A DNA stretch of 27,686 bases from CALXSC01 sp964493475 (GTDB taxonomy: Bacteria > Pseudomonadota > Alphaproteobacteria > Rickettsiales > UBA1997): positions 1-27,686 of the forward strand of contig CAZBNS010000012.1 of the NCBI GenBank assembly GCA_964493475.1, read 5' to 3'. Positions 7,646-15,696 of this stretch are shown piece after piece. Each line of letters starts with the position of its first letter. The stretch's first letter is position 1. Both the position numbers and the translations under genes were made by a program. Below the pieces are notes generated by a model. That model ran no database searches, was not told the origin of the DNA, and worked only from the letters and a program-made list of their open reading frames with translations.

Positions 7646-7693
7646 TTATTCAATGTCATCTTTCTAATATTGCCTAAAACTTATCATTTTCTT
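7646..7693 (-). pseudogene. Decayed 3' end of a second copy of the module D immunity gene
   Basis: These 48 bp align without gaps to the last 16 codons of the immunity gene ending at 8069, with about four fifths of the bases matching by eye. Translated in the same frame it reads KMISFRQY, a stop where the parent has Trp, then KDDIE and the ordinary stop; the intact gene reads RMTSFREYWEDDVE. Only this tail survives. It indicates an earlier duplication of a toxin/immunity block followed by deletion, probably when the M23-like gene in front of it was inserted or retained. Confidence 0.65.
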
Positions 7694-7707
7694 GCTGCCA
7701 TTATTCT

Positions 7708-8055
7708 TTATTTTATATTTCCAAGCCTTCCTAAGATATCATCTTGTCCAAGATTATCACCTACTTTACAAAAAACACCATTTTCATCAATATAATTTAT
7801 TCTAAATAGGATATTTTTTTCCTTATTTTCAATTTCTATATATCTTAAATTTTTATTCTTTTCCATAATGGCAATTTTTGTTATTATACCATCTATAGGA
7901 GCAACAATAAATTCGTTCATTTGTAAACTTAAATAATCACTGTAGTATGGTTTATATTTGCCATTATCAACTACATAATATAGTAAAAATTCTTTTGCAT
8001 AACTAGTATTTATTTGCAAAATAAATAGAATAAGAAATATAATAGTTTTTTTCAT
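7708..8055 (-). CDS. Secreted small M23-like (LytM-fold) protein, second immunity candidate for module D
   Basis: 115 aa from the ATG at 8055, chosen because AAAGGG lies 6 bp upstream and because a signal peptide (MKKTIIFLILFILQ, cleavage after SYA) begins there. The mature part contains VAPIDGIITKI, a central beta region and GVFCKVGDNLGQDDILGRLG. These are the non-catalytic glycine-rich strands of M23 peptidase/LytM domains (APxDG...G, and VGdxVxxGQxIGxxG). The zinc-binding HxxxD and HxH motifs are absent, so it cannot be an active M23 enzyme. It lies 13 bp after the first immunity gene. A decoy or inhibitor of the M23 toxin is attractive; a truncated toxin relic is the alternative. Confidence 0.55.
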   Translation of the reverse strand: MKKTIIFLILFILQINTSYAKEFLLYYVVDNGKYKPYYSDYLSLQMNEFIVAPIDGIITKIAIMEKNKNLRYIEIENKEKNILFRINYIDENGVFCKVGDNLGQDDILGRLGNIK

Positions 8056-8068
8056 ATTACCCTTTTTG

Positions 8069-8575
8069 TTATTCAACATCATCTTCCCAATACTCCCTAA
8101 AACTTGTCATTCTTTCCCATCCTTTGTTGGTGGCTTCCCATTGGAATAGTTCATTGTCTTGCTTAACATCTTTGTCCCAACAAGTATTATTTGTTTGACT
8201 TTGACAATTAGTGGGAGGAGCTTCAATACACTGGTCGCCTATCACAAAACGACAGCCATCGGGTAGTTGTTTATAACTATCTTTGCCTTTTAATGCACCA
8301 GCCCCACAAGAACCCGTACTAGCATATATTTTAAATCTCTTTCCATTTTCTAAGACTACATCTCTAAAACCACCACTTTCAGATTGACCATTCAAATTAA
8401 TCATTGCAACTTTTTCTGGATCAAAATCATAGCCCTCACATTTTAAGTCTTTAACATAGACACTAAGATAGTTGGAATATTTGTTGCTATCTTCTTTATT
8501 TTCTTTTTCTACACTTTGATTATTAGCCATAGCAATATTAACCATTAAAAAACTAAATAAAATTATATATTTCAT
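8069..8575 (-). CDS. Secreted Cys-containing immunity candidate for the M23 toxin
   Basis: 168 aa with a short signal peptide (MKYIILFSFLMVNIAMA). The mature protein is small and acidic at its C-terminus and has six cysteines (near residues 50, 88, 107, 115, 122 and 131), an even number consistent with disulfides in the periplasm. No family is recognised. It starts about 15 bp after the M23 module with a good AGGG ribosome-binding site, the standard place of an immunity gene. Export fits the toxin, since a peptidoglycan endopeptidase must be neutralised in the periplasm. A decayed partial copy of its 3' end lies at 7646-7693. Confidence 0.6.
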   Translation of the reverse strand: MKYIILFSFLMVNIAMANNQSVEKENKEDSNKYSNYLSVYVKDLKCEGYDFDPEKVAMINLNGQSESGGFRDVVLENGKRFKIYASTGSCGAGALKGKDSYKQLPDGCRFVIGDQCIEAPPTNCQSQTNNTCWDKDVKQDNELFQWEATNKGWERMTSFREYWEDDVE

Positions 8576-8589
8576 ATTATCCCTATTAA

Positions 8590-10464
8590 TTATTTTTTAT
8601 TTTGTTGTTCATAAAGTAGTCTCAACTTTTCCTGTTGTTTTTGTATAAAATCATTGACTGGTGTTACTCCAAAAGGATTTGGATTATTTGGAAATAAAAT
8701 TTGATTTGAGTCTTTGACATCAAATTTTATTCTTCCAAAATCAATCTTTCCAGTATAATCTTTGACATAACCATCATACTTATAAGTAAAATGCTCAACA
8801 TGCACATGATTAACAACCCCTTCATACTTTTTAACCGTTGTTATATCAACAACTTTTCCAGTTATGTCATCCTGTTCAACTTTGGTTCCATTTTTCAAAA
8901 GTGGTTGTGTATATAGGGTTTGTTGAACGCCATTTTTAGTCTCTAAATTTACACCAGGTAAGTCTGGAGAACTTGTAATATATAATGTTCCATCGGCACC
9001 AGCTATAGTAAAAGTTCCTGGAGCTGCTAGTATGTCGGTTCCATAGTGTGGTCTGGCACCTTTTTCTCTTCCTGCACCCACATCTCCACAATTATCACTT
9101 CCACATCCAGTACTTCCTCTTCCCTCTCCATCCAGAATTGAAGAATAGAAGTTTGCGGTTCCTTTATTTATTGTTAGACTAAATGCATCTCCCATTTCTC
9201 TACTTGGATTTATTGATCCCTGTGAATAGTCATTATAGGTTGCTAAGGTGTTCCAAAGGTTGTTTGCATATAGTCCAGTGAGTAGAGCATCCCGCTGGTT
9301 AGTATTTAGAGCGTTATCTAGTCTATCGTTTTTAAGAGCAATAGATATGTCAGTACCTTTGTTTGTCATAAGGTAAAAGTTATCTAGCCACCTAACATCA
9401 CTATTTAAAGTACCACCCAACATATTTTGCATATTACTTGTTATTGATAGGTCTGGATTTAATAGGCTTAATCTCATTAGGTCAATCTGTACTTCATCTG
9501 TTTTCATCTGAGTTTCAAACTCATTTTCTTTTCCTTTTTCTATATTTAAATTAAATCCTTCTGCATAATCTATTATATTTTCTTTACTAAAGTTTAGCGT
9601 GCAATCTTCGTTTGTTCTATATGCCCTATAATCTCCATCGTTTATAAACGTAATCTTCCCATTATAATCAAAATGCGCACTAAATGCTACACTTCCATTT
9701 CCTTGACTTGCATTATTTAAATTATTATAGAGTGCCTGATTTCCCTGTTGAATGACTTGACTATTTCTATTTTGATTTAGCCAATCCGCACCAGACATTT
9801 GATTTGTATTTTGATTTCCAAAATTCTTTAAACCCCAAATACCTTCTGCTGTATCTCCTCTATTTATTGCGGTTTGTTCATGGCTTGTTTTATTTCCATT
9901 AGCATCTGTTATAGTCCCATGTCTAGCTGAATTTGTTGTTTCATGGGCTATAATATTTATTAGTGTTTCTGGTTTTGCTAAGTCTATATTTTTATCTGCT
10001 AAATTTATTGTAATAGTTTGTTGTTTTCCATTATTATCCGTATAAGATAATCCCGCTATATTCCCATTAACATCTGATATCTCAAGATTATTAAAGTTAT
10101 TACCGTCATTTAATATTTCAGCTACTTTATTCAATGATGCTCTTACTTCATCTGAATTTAAATTAGTAAGTCCATTTTGTTCTGCCGTAAGCTTCTTATT
10201 CTTCTGTATTTCAGCTATCTTTCCATCATCTCTTATATAATCCTTTACTGCTTGGATAAGACTTGTTTCACTATCTTTGAATGAATTTTCTATTGATTTT
10301 GTGATTATATTATTCCTTAATCCACTTCCTATTTGTTTTATATTCTTCCCTAAATCTTTGAAGTCTTTAGCTATACTTTTTACTCCATTTGTATTACCTA
10401 TTGCTAATACAACAGTTGTAAACATAATCTCAGCAATTTTTTTATGACCTGTTAATTTTAACAT
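8590..10464 (-). CDS. Orphan CdiA C-terminal module D: M23 metallo-endopeptidase toxin
   Basis: 624 aa without signal peptide or TPS domain, so not secreted alone. Residues 30-50 carry the junction motif shared by all modules (SIAKDFKDLGKN). A pretoxin region follows with HETTN at 174-178, a counterpart of HESSH in module C. Then come a long unassigned linker and a C-terminal M23/LytM domain, about 460-590: zinc ligands His473 and Asp477 in PHYGTD, and His553/His555 in NHVHVEHF, spaced as in lysostaphin-type enzymes. It would cut peptide cross-bridges in the periplasm. Unlike modules A-C it lacks the repeated anchor region at its start. It begins 10 bp after the membrane protein gene. Confidence 0.8.
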   Translation of the reverse strand: MLKLTGHKKIAEIMFTTVVLAIGNTNGVKSIAKDFKDLGKNIKQIGSGLRNNIITKSIENSFKDSETSLIQAVKDYIRDDGKIAEIQKNKKLTAEQNGLTNLNSDEVRASLNKVAEILNDGNNFNNLEISDVNGNIAGLSYTDNNGKQQTITINLADKNIDLAKPETLINIIAHETTNSARHGTITDANGNKTSHEQTAINRGDTAEGIWGLKNFGNQNTNQMSGADWLNQNRNSQVIQQGNQALYNNLNNASQGNGSVAFSAHFDYNGKITFINDGDYRAYRTNEDCTLNFSKENIIDYAEGFNLNIEKGKENEFETQMKTDEVQIDLMRLSLLNPDLSITSNMQNMLGGTLNSDVRWLDNFYLMTNKGTDISIALKNDRLDNALNTNQRDALLTGLYANNLWNTLATYNDYSQGSINPSREMGDAFSLTINKGTANFYSSILDGEGRGSTGCGSDNCGDVGAGREKGARPHYGTDILAAPGTFTIAGADGTLYITSSPDLPGVNLETKNGVQQTLYTQPLLKNGTKVEQDDITGKVVDITTVKKYEGVVNHVHVEHFTYKYDGYVKDYTGKIDFGRIKFDVKDSNQILFPNNPNPFGVTPVNDFIQKQQEKLRLLYEQQNKK

Positions 10465-10474
10465 AATATATAAA

Positions 10475-10942
10475 TTAATGTTTTATAAAAATCATAAATA
10501 TTTTTATTAGATAAAAAATAACAACTATATAAAATAATAAAACACAAAAAATCAATAAATAAGTTAATAAATAGCCATAATACTCATTAATATAGGGATT
10601 AATGCTATATATAATAATATAATAAATTAATAAAAATAGTAAAAACCCACTTAAGATTAAATCACTCTTATACTTTTTTTTATCAATTTTTATATTAACA
10701 AAAGCTGTTACTAAATATAATATAAGGCAGATTACTGCTAAAAAAATATAAAAAATATTAAATAATGTTATTTGACTTTTATTTATTTTATTGCCGAAAA
10801 TCAATAAAAAAGATAATAAAATAAAATATATTAAATAAACATAATTAACTTTATTCTCAAAAATTTTTTTTATTTTAAAATCAATTTTTATAAAAAATGA
10901 ATAAAGAGGTAATATAAAAAACGGAGCAAGAAGAAAAAACAT
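10475..10942 (-). CDS. Polytopic membrane protein, immunity candidate for the lipase module C
   Basis: 155 aa from the ATG at 10942, preceded by an AGGA box 7 bp upstream; an upstream in-frame start would lie inside the toxin gene. About four to five hydrophobic helices (residues about 1-18, 35-52, 62-82, 93-112 and 120-150) separated by short Lys-rich loops make it an inner-membrane protein. Codon use is extremely AT-rich. It starts 7 bp after the lipase module stop, the position of an immunity gene. A membrane-embedded immunity fits a toxin acting on membrane lipids. No family was recognised. Confidence 0.65.
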   Translation of the reverse strand: MFFLLAPFFILPLYSFFIKIDFKIKKIFENKVNYVYLIYFILLSFLLIFGNKINKSQITLFNIFYIFLAVICLILYLVTAFVNIKIDKKKYKSDLILSGFLLFLLIYYIIIYSINPYINEYYGYLLTYLLIFCVLLFYIVVIFYLIKIFMIFIKH

Positions 10943-10949
10943 TTTTATC

Positions 10950-13784
10950 CTATTTATTATTAATATTTCTAATAGCTGGATCAATATATTTTTTCCAACC
11001 TTCTGGAGTATTCAATCCTGTATGTGATTTTATAATACCAATACTTTGTTGAGGTCTGTTTCCAGTAATTCCCCAATTAATAAAATCAATAGGTGTTGTA
11101 GTCATTTTGAATATTGATCTATCTTTTAATTGTTCTATCTGTATATTTAAAGCTCCTTCCATTATTTTTGATGGATTTGCAAAAGTAGTTGGATAAACTA
11201 AAGGTATAAAATCTATTATTCTTGGTGTATTAGTACCTCCCATAATATCTTGTGTTAATATATCCCACCTATCATTTACAGCTATTGGTAGCTTTCCATC
11301 AGTCATAACATTTTGATTAAATTTATAACCATCAACATGTGGAGTTCCAATCAGCCCAGCCCCATCAACTGTTTTATAATTAATTAAACTAGGCATATAA
11401 CTTTGATCCGCTATATTTGTTCCTGCTGCCTCATCAAATACTGTTAATAATCTAGGTAAATCATAAATATTTGTAAATTGTTTAATAACATTTCCACCGT
11501 GCGAATGAGCTACAATATTTAATGGTTCACCTTCTGCAAAATCATAATTATTTATAATATTTAGTAATTGATAAGCTGCTGCTGTTCTATCTTCCTGTGT
11601 ATTTCCTCCATTCCAGAATACAAAATCGATATTTCCACTTTTATCACCATAAGTTTCAGCTGCTAACTTTGCCATTTCTAGACTATGTTCTTTTGATTTT
11701 TCATAACCTTTTTCGCCTCTTTTAAGAGGTAAGTTTGTTCCCTCAATATATATCGTCAAATTACTCTGATTTTTTACCATATTAGCAGCTATTGTATTGT
11801 TCAACAGCTTAGTTGCAGAAGAAGTATTACCTAATTGACTATTCAACCAACTCTGACTTGTAGCACTTCCACTTGTATTTATTGTTTGTCCGCTAACTGT
11901 ATTTAGAAGACCATACATTCCACCTGCATAGCTTCCTGAATTATTTGCAATATTTTCATTCTTTGTAAATGGATGCGATGACTCATGACCATATGTATCC
12001 ACAAACTTTTCTGTGTTTGTGACTGTATCATTTGCAGCGTTTAGATGTATATTTGATTGATTACCAGTTGCATCGTGGTCATATTTGCCAGCTATTTTAT
12101 TATTCTTTTCATCTACTTCATTTTCATTATAATATATATTTACTTTATCATTATTAGTTGCTTTTTGTATTTCATTTATATCTTTTCCTTCGCTTAGATT
12201 ATTTATAACATTTCTATCTAGCTTTATCATATTAACACCAGCAGTAGCATTACCTCTCCATTGGTCTACTACTTCTGTTAATTTTATATCTTTATTTGTA
12301 GATACTTGATAGGCTGTAACAAATGGATTAATCGCTGTATTTACTGCTCCTGCTGTAGCTCTCACAAAATTAGCAGGAAGATTTGTAAAATCTTTCGCAA
12401 TAGACGCTCTTCCTTTACTCGTAAGTATTCTATTATCCACTGTAAAACTTCCATCTAAAGCACCTGTTATTTGGTCTTTAGTAATCTCTTGGCTAGTGTT
12501 TACATTTCTATTTAACCCAATCAATAACTCATCTATATTATTTACTGTCTTTGGTTTTCCATTATCATCAAGTAAAACATTTCCATTTTCATCTTTTAAC
12601 TCAGTTACAATTACCTTTTCTCCATTTATCGTATTTGTTACATTTATACTTCCATTTCCTATAGTAGTTTTTGTAATCTGTTCCCTCTCTTCTCCTGTAT
12701 TCTTTAGGTTTACAGTTGTACTACCACTAGGTGCAAGTGTTTGCTTTCCAGAGTCTGATGTTGTTCCTCCTCCTGTTGACATTCCAAAGCCTTTACTTTC
12801 ACTTATATAGAAGTCGTTTAGGTCTGTATAGATTAAGTCTTTAGTGTTTAGATTTAGATTGTTGTTGTCTACAAATATACTTGATTGTGTTCCGTCACTA
12901 TTTGTTATGGTTTCATATTGTCCTGATGCTATAATAGCACCAGTTATTGTAGTCTTACCCTCACTTCCTTCCCTAGTACCCACATTAACACTTACACTAT
13001 TATTTCCTATTAAACTTGTTTGATTATTTACCCAACTGCTGTCTGTTCTGTCTCTTCCAACACTAAACCCAATGTTTCCGCTGTTGTTTCCTTTGTTGCT
13101 TTGTCCCGGTTTACTTGTGGCGCCCCTTAGTGCTGGCCCCATATCCCCTGTTCCAATTCCTATTCCTAAACTTGCAGACCAACTATTTCCTTTGCTGTAA
13201 TATGTATCCTGTAGACTTTCTATAGTTAAATTATTTCCGATGTTCATTGTTAAATTTCCACCATTTCCATTTTCATTCTTTTGGGCTAATATATTAGCTC
13301 CACTAAACGTTGCATTATTACCTGTATTAATCAAGATATTTTTAGCAATTGTTTGACTATTGTTATAGGTAGTACTTCTTGTTCTGCTAGTAGATTCTCC
13401 TGCTCCAATGTTTATTTGCACTGCGTTATTTCCTACTGATACCCCTCCACTTAGGTTTTCTGATTTTGTTTCAGAGAAGAAGGTGTCAGCTATTGCTCTT
13501 AATATAAGATCGTTTCCTATGTCGTAGGTAGCTGTACCGTTTTGTGCAAATACATTTGAACCCTCCTGGAGCATATCATTTCCTGCGTTAAATGTTATGT
13601 TGCCATTGTCCGCTATAACGTTGCTTGAGGTATTCCATAGGGACTGTTCTGTTGATTTTGTGGAATTGGTGTCATAGTTTGCAAAGACGCTTGCATAGAA
13701 TCCAGCCGTTGCGACGCTTCTAGTATCCAATAAGTATATTAGCAAGAATAGAGATCTACATTCAAGCGATTGTTCAAATATCAT
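10950..13784 (-). CDS. Orphan CdiA C-terminal module C: alpha/beta-hydrolase lipase toxin
   Basis: 944 aa from the ATG at 13784, which overlaps the previous stop as ATGA. Residues about 36-446 repeat the CdiA segment encoded at 19063-20295 without a difference that I can find. After the DGSFTVDNR junction comes the shared SIAKDFTN motif, then a pretoxin region with HESSH (His600-His604, an HExxH pattern) and a C-terminal alpha/beta-hydrolase: VFWNGG, then the nucleophile elbow in NIVAHSHGGN with Ser761. Predicted activity is a phospholipase or esterase on envelope lipids. There is no convincing TPS domain, so it should be silent unless recombined into cdiA. The next gene is a polytopic membrane protein, its likely immunity. 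Confidence 0.8.
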   Translation of the reverse strand: MIFEQSLECRSLFLLIYLLDTRSVATAGFYASVFANYDTNSTKSTEQSLWNTSSNVIADNGNITFNAGNDMLQEGSNVFAQNGTATYDIGNDLILRAIADTFFSETKSENLSGGVSVGNNAVQINIGAGESTSRTRSTTYNNSQTIAKNILINTGNNATFSGANILAQKNENGNGGNLTMNIGNNLTIESLQDTYYSKGNSWSASLGIGIGTGDMGPALRGATSKPGQSNKGNNSGNIGFSVGRDRTDSSWVNNQTSLIGNNSVSVNVGTREGSEGKTTITGAIIASGQYETITNSDGTQSSIFVDNNNLNLNTKDLIYTDLNDFYISESKGFGMSTGGGTTSDSGKQTLAPSGSTTVNLKNTGEEREQITKTTIGNGSINVTNTINGEKVIVTELKDENGNVLLDDNGKPKTVNNIDELLIGLNRNVNTSQEITKDQITGALDGSFTVDNRILTSKGRASIAKDFTNLPANFVRATAGAVNTAINPFVTAYQVSTNKDIKLTEVVDQWRGNATAGVNMIKLDRNVINNLSEGKDINEIQKATNNDKVNIYYNENEVDEKNNKIAGKYDHDATGNQSNIHLNAANDTVTNTEKFVDTYGHESSHPFTKNENIANNSGSYAGGMYGLLNTVSGQTINTSGSATSQSWLNSQLGNTSSATKLLNNTIAANMVKNQSNLTIYIEGTNLPLKRGEKGYEKSKEHSLEMAKLAAETYGDKSGNIDFVFWNGGNTQEDRTAAAYQLLNIINNYDFAEGEPLNIVAHSHGGNVIKQFTNIYDLPRLLTVFDEAAGTNIADQSYMPSLINYKTVDGAGLIGTPHVDGYKFNQNVMTDGKLPIAVNDRWDILTQDIMGGTNTPRIIDFIPLVYPTTFANPSKIMEGALNIQIEQLKDRSIFKMTTTPIDFINWGITGNRPQQSIGIIKSHTGLNTPEGWKKYIDPAIRNINNK
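12447..13679 (-). repeat. 1233-bp repeat, copy in module C
   Basis: Matches 19063-20295 at a constant offset of 6616 bp from end to end, with no gap and no base difference in the parts I compared; the encoded proteins are identical through the segment. Outside both borders similarity drops at once. It encodes the pre-toxin part of CdiA. Direct repeats of this size are strong substrates for RecA recombination. Confidence 0.9.
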
Positions 13785-14455
13785 TTTATTATACAACCAT
13801 CTTTATTACACTCACGAGTTATACATTTTCCACCAGTGCAGTTATACATAATAAATTTACGTTTTTTGTCCGAGTTTTGGAATTCCCACCATTTTTGTAT
13901 TGAAACTGTTATATATTGGTTTTGGGTTTTTTGGGAATATGGTCTACCACAAACCTGATATTTTCCAATCAATTTATTTGTTTTTATATCGGTAATTTTT
14001 AAGTAAAAACACGCATTTCTAGTAAATTCATTTTTCTTTTTTTTCCAAGTTGACAAGTTATAACTAATTAAATAGTCGCAATTTTTAAAATTATTATTTC
14101 TTTCTCTTTCAATTATTCTATCTTTCAATACCTCCCTCTTTTCTTCTTTTGATAATATTTCTACATGGATATTAATATTTAGCTCTCTTAATGAAACTAT
14201 AACTTGTTTATTAAGCTCAATAAGATCATAATCTGTATTATCCCATACACTTTTTTCGTTATTTTCAAAATATACACAATATCTATCTTCTGTATTCACA
14301 TTATATGATGGATTTTGCTCGCTCAATTGTCTGTCATAGATATCGCGTTTATTACAAGAAGTTAATGATAGTAAAATTAATAAAAATATTATCTTTATTA
14401 GTGTTTTCTTATTGTTATTTTTATCAATATTTTCTTTATTTTTTATATCTATCAA
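13781..14455 (-). CDS. Lipoprotein, immunity candidate for module B
   Basis: 224 aa. After a charged start a hydrophobic stretch leads to the lipobox LLSLTSC. The start is TTG at 14455, decided by a perfect AAGGAG at 14463-14468 seven bases upstream; no ATG lies before the signal sequence. It overlaps the toxin gene by 20 nt. The mature part has NTEDRYCVYFEN, RIIERERNNNFKNCDYLI, and a Cys-rich tail CTGGKCITRECNKDGC. It is homologous to the lipoprotein of module A. A lipidated, envelope-facing immunity implies that the module B toxin acts in the periplasm or membrane. Its TGA stop overlaps the start of module C. Confidence 0.7.
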   Translation of the reverse strand: MIDIKNKENIDKNNNKKTLIKIIFLLILLSLTSCNKRDIYDRQLSEQNPSYNVNTEDRYCVYFENNEKSVWDNTDYDLIELNKQVIVSLRELNINIHVEILSKEEKREVLKDRIIERERNNNFKNCDYLISYNLSTWKKKKNEFTRNACFYLKITDIKTNKLIGKYQVCGRPYSQKTQNQYITVSIQKWWEFQNSDKKRKFIMYNCTGGKCITRECNKDGCIIK

Positions 14456-15677
14456 TTCCGTGCTCCTTTATATTAAAAATTAAATTCCAAATTCCAACAA
14501 CTGGTTCTATTGGATTATTTGGTGCAGTTACTTGTCTAACTCCATCTTTCTCGTTCCAACTGTAACTAGATTGAGTTTGCAATTGTGCATCCAGGTTATT
14601 CAAATCACTTGTGGAAGAAGTCCAAACTGTTTGACTCACACTGCTAACAGCATTTTCCCAACTGCTTTCGTAGACAGCAGGTCCCATTGCATTCATAGTT
14701 TGTGTATAGCTCAATTGTATTCCCTGTTGGCTCAAAATATTCATAGCGCCAACTCCAATTATTGTTCCTTGGCTATGGAATTCATTTGTAGAGTAGATGT
14801 CTTTTCTTTGAGTTAGATCGTTTGCTACGATTGTATTCATTGTAACCATATCTCCAAGACCAAATAAATTTAGTATTTTTATTCCTGCACTTTTTATTGT
14901 ATCGCCTATCGCACCGTCCGTTGGATTGACACGAGCAACAACACTTGCATCGTCTTCAACTATTTTTTCGGCTCCACTCTCCCCACTAGACTGTCCTAAT
15001 ACAATATAATTTGTATATTTCAGATTTGATAAATCTTCTTGATTTACAACTCCTTCTTTGTCTTTCAGATAACTACCTGTTTCTCCCAATAAACTAAATG
15101 GAGCCGAGATAATTCCAACTATTTGTCTCAGTGATGAAGTATTTTCACCAAAACCCGGTATATTTTCATAAACAGCTTCAAATGCCATATCTATAGTTGA
15201 GGATGCTCCTTTTATAGCCATTTTAGTATTGCCTCCAAAATTCTTAAAATCATTTGCTATTTGGAATCTTCCCTTACTTGTAAGTACTCTATTATCAACA
15301 GTCATACTTCCATCCAATGCCCCTGTTATCATATCTTTTGTGATTTCTTGACTATTGTTTACGTCCCGGTTTAATCCTGCAATGGTTGGGTCATTATTGT
15401 CAAGAGTTTTTCCATCAACTGCTATGAGTTTGCCGGTCTCATTTCCGTTTTCGTCAAGTTCTTTTGTATAGGATTGTACTCCTGTGGTTATTGTTCCATT
15501 TCCAATAGTAGCCCTTGTGATTTGTTCTCTTTCTTCACCTGTGCTTTTTACTGACATTGTGGTGCTTCCGCTTGGTGCAAGAGATTGTTTTCCGGAGTCG
15601 GATGTTGTTCCTCCACCTGTGGATAGTCCGAAGCCCTTGCTTTCACTTTTGTAGAAGTCGTTAAAGTTGATATTCAT
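14436..15677 (-). CDS. Orphan CdiA C-terminal module B: HSQG-motif toxin, putative alpha/beta hydrolase
   Basis: 413 aa. Residues 1-130 match the CdiA pre-toxin anchor (FGLSTGGGTTSDSGKQ through DGSMTVDNRV), diverged from the CdiA copy. The shared junction FQIANDFKNFGGN follows. The C-terminal 260 aa are homologous to module A and carry FHSQGTIIG with Ser302 and, downstream, MGPAVYE. HSQG followed by GPAV recalls a lipase nucleophile elbow and the strand after it, so an alpha/beta-hydrolase is my best guess, although the first Gly of GxSxG is Phe and the acid and His were not located. There is no export signal. A lipoprotein gene overlaps its end. Confidence 0.65.
   Translation of the reverse strand: MNINFNDFYKSESKGFGLSTGGGTTSDSGKQSLAPSGSTTMSVKSTGEEREQITRATIGNGTITTGVQSYTKELDENGNETGKLIAVDGKTLDNNDPTIAGLNRDVNNSQEITKDMITGALDGSMTVDNRVLTSKGRFQIANDFKNFGGNTKMAIKGASSTIDMAFEAVYENIPGFGENTSSLRQIVGIISAPFSLLGETGSYLKDKEGVVNQEDLSNLKYTNYIVLGQSSGESGAEKIVEDDASVVARVNPTDGAIGDTIKSAGIKILNLFGLGDMVTMNTIVANDLTQRKDIYSTNEFHSQGTIIGVGAMNILSQQGIQLSYTQTMNAMGPAVYESSWENAVSSVSQTVWTSSTSDLNNLDAQLQTQSSYSWNEKDGVRQVTAPNNPIEPVVGIWNLIFNIKEHGIDRYKK
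14463..14468 (-). promoter_or_regulatory. Shine-Dalgarno sequence that sets a TTG start
   Basis: AAGGAG on the minus strand, seven bases before TTG at 14455 and inside the end of the module B toxin gene. It is the clearest ribosome-binding site in the array and supports strong translation of this immunity lipoprotein. Confidence 0.7.
15290..15674 (-). repeat. Diverged anchor copy in module B
   Basis: Homologous to the inner part of the CdiA anchor (about 19063-19430) and easily aligned at protein level, but with many base changes and a replaced segment around the TKELDENGNETGK stretch. It is the most diverged of the three orphan anchors and so the least likely to recombine. Confidence 0.6.
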
Positions 15678-15696
15678 ATTAAATTACCAAATATAT

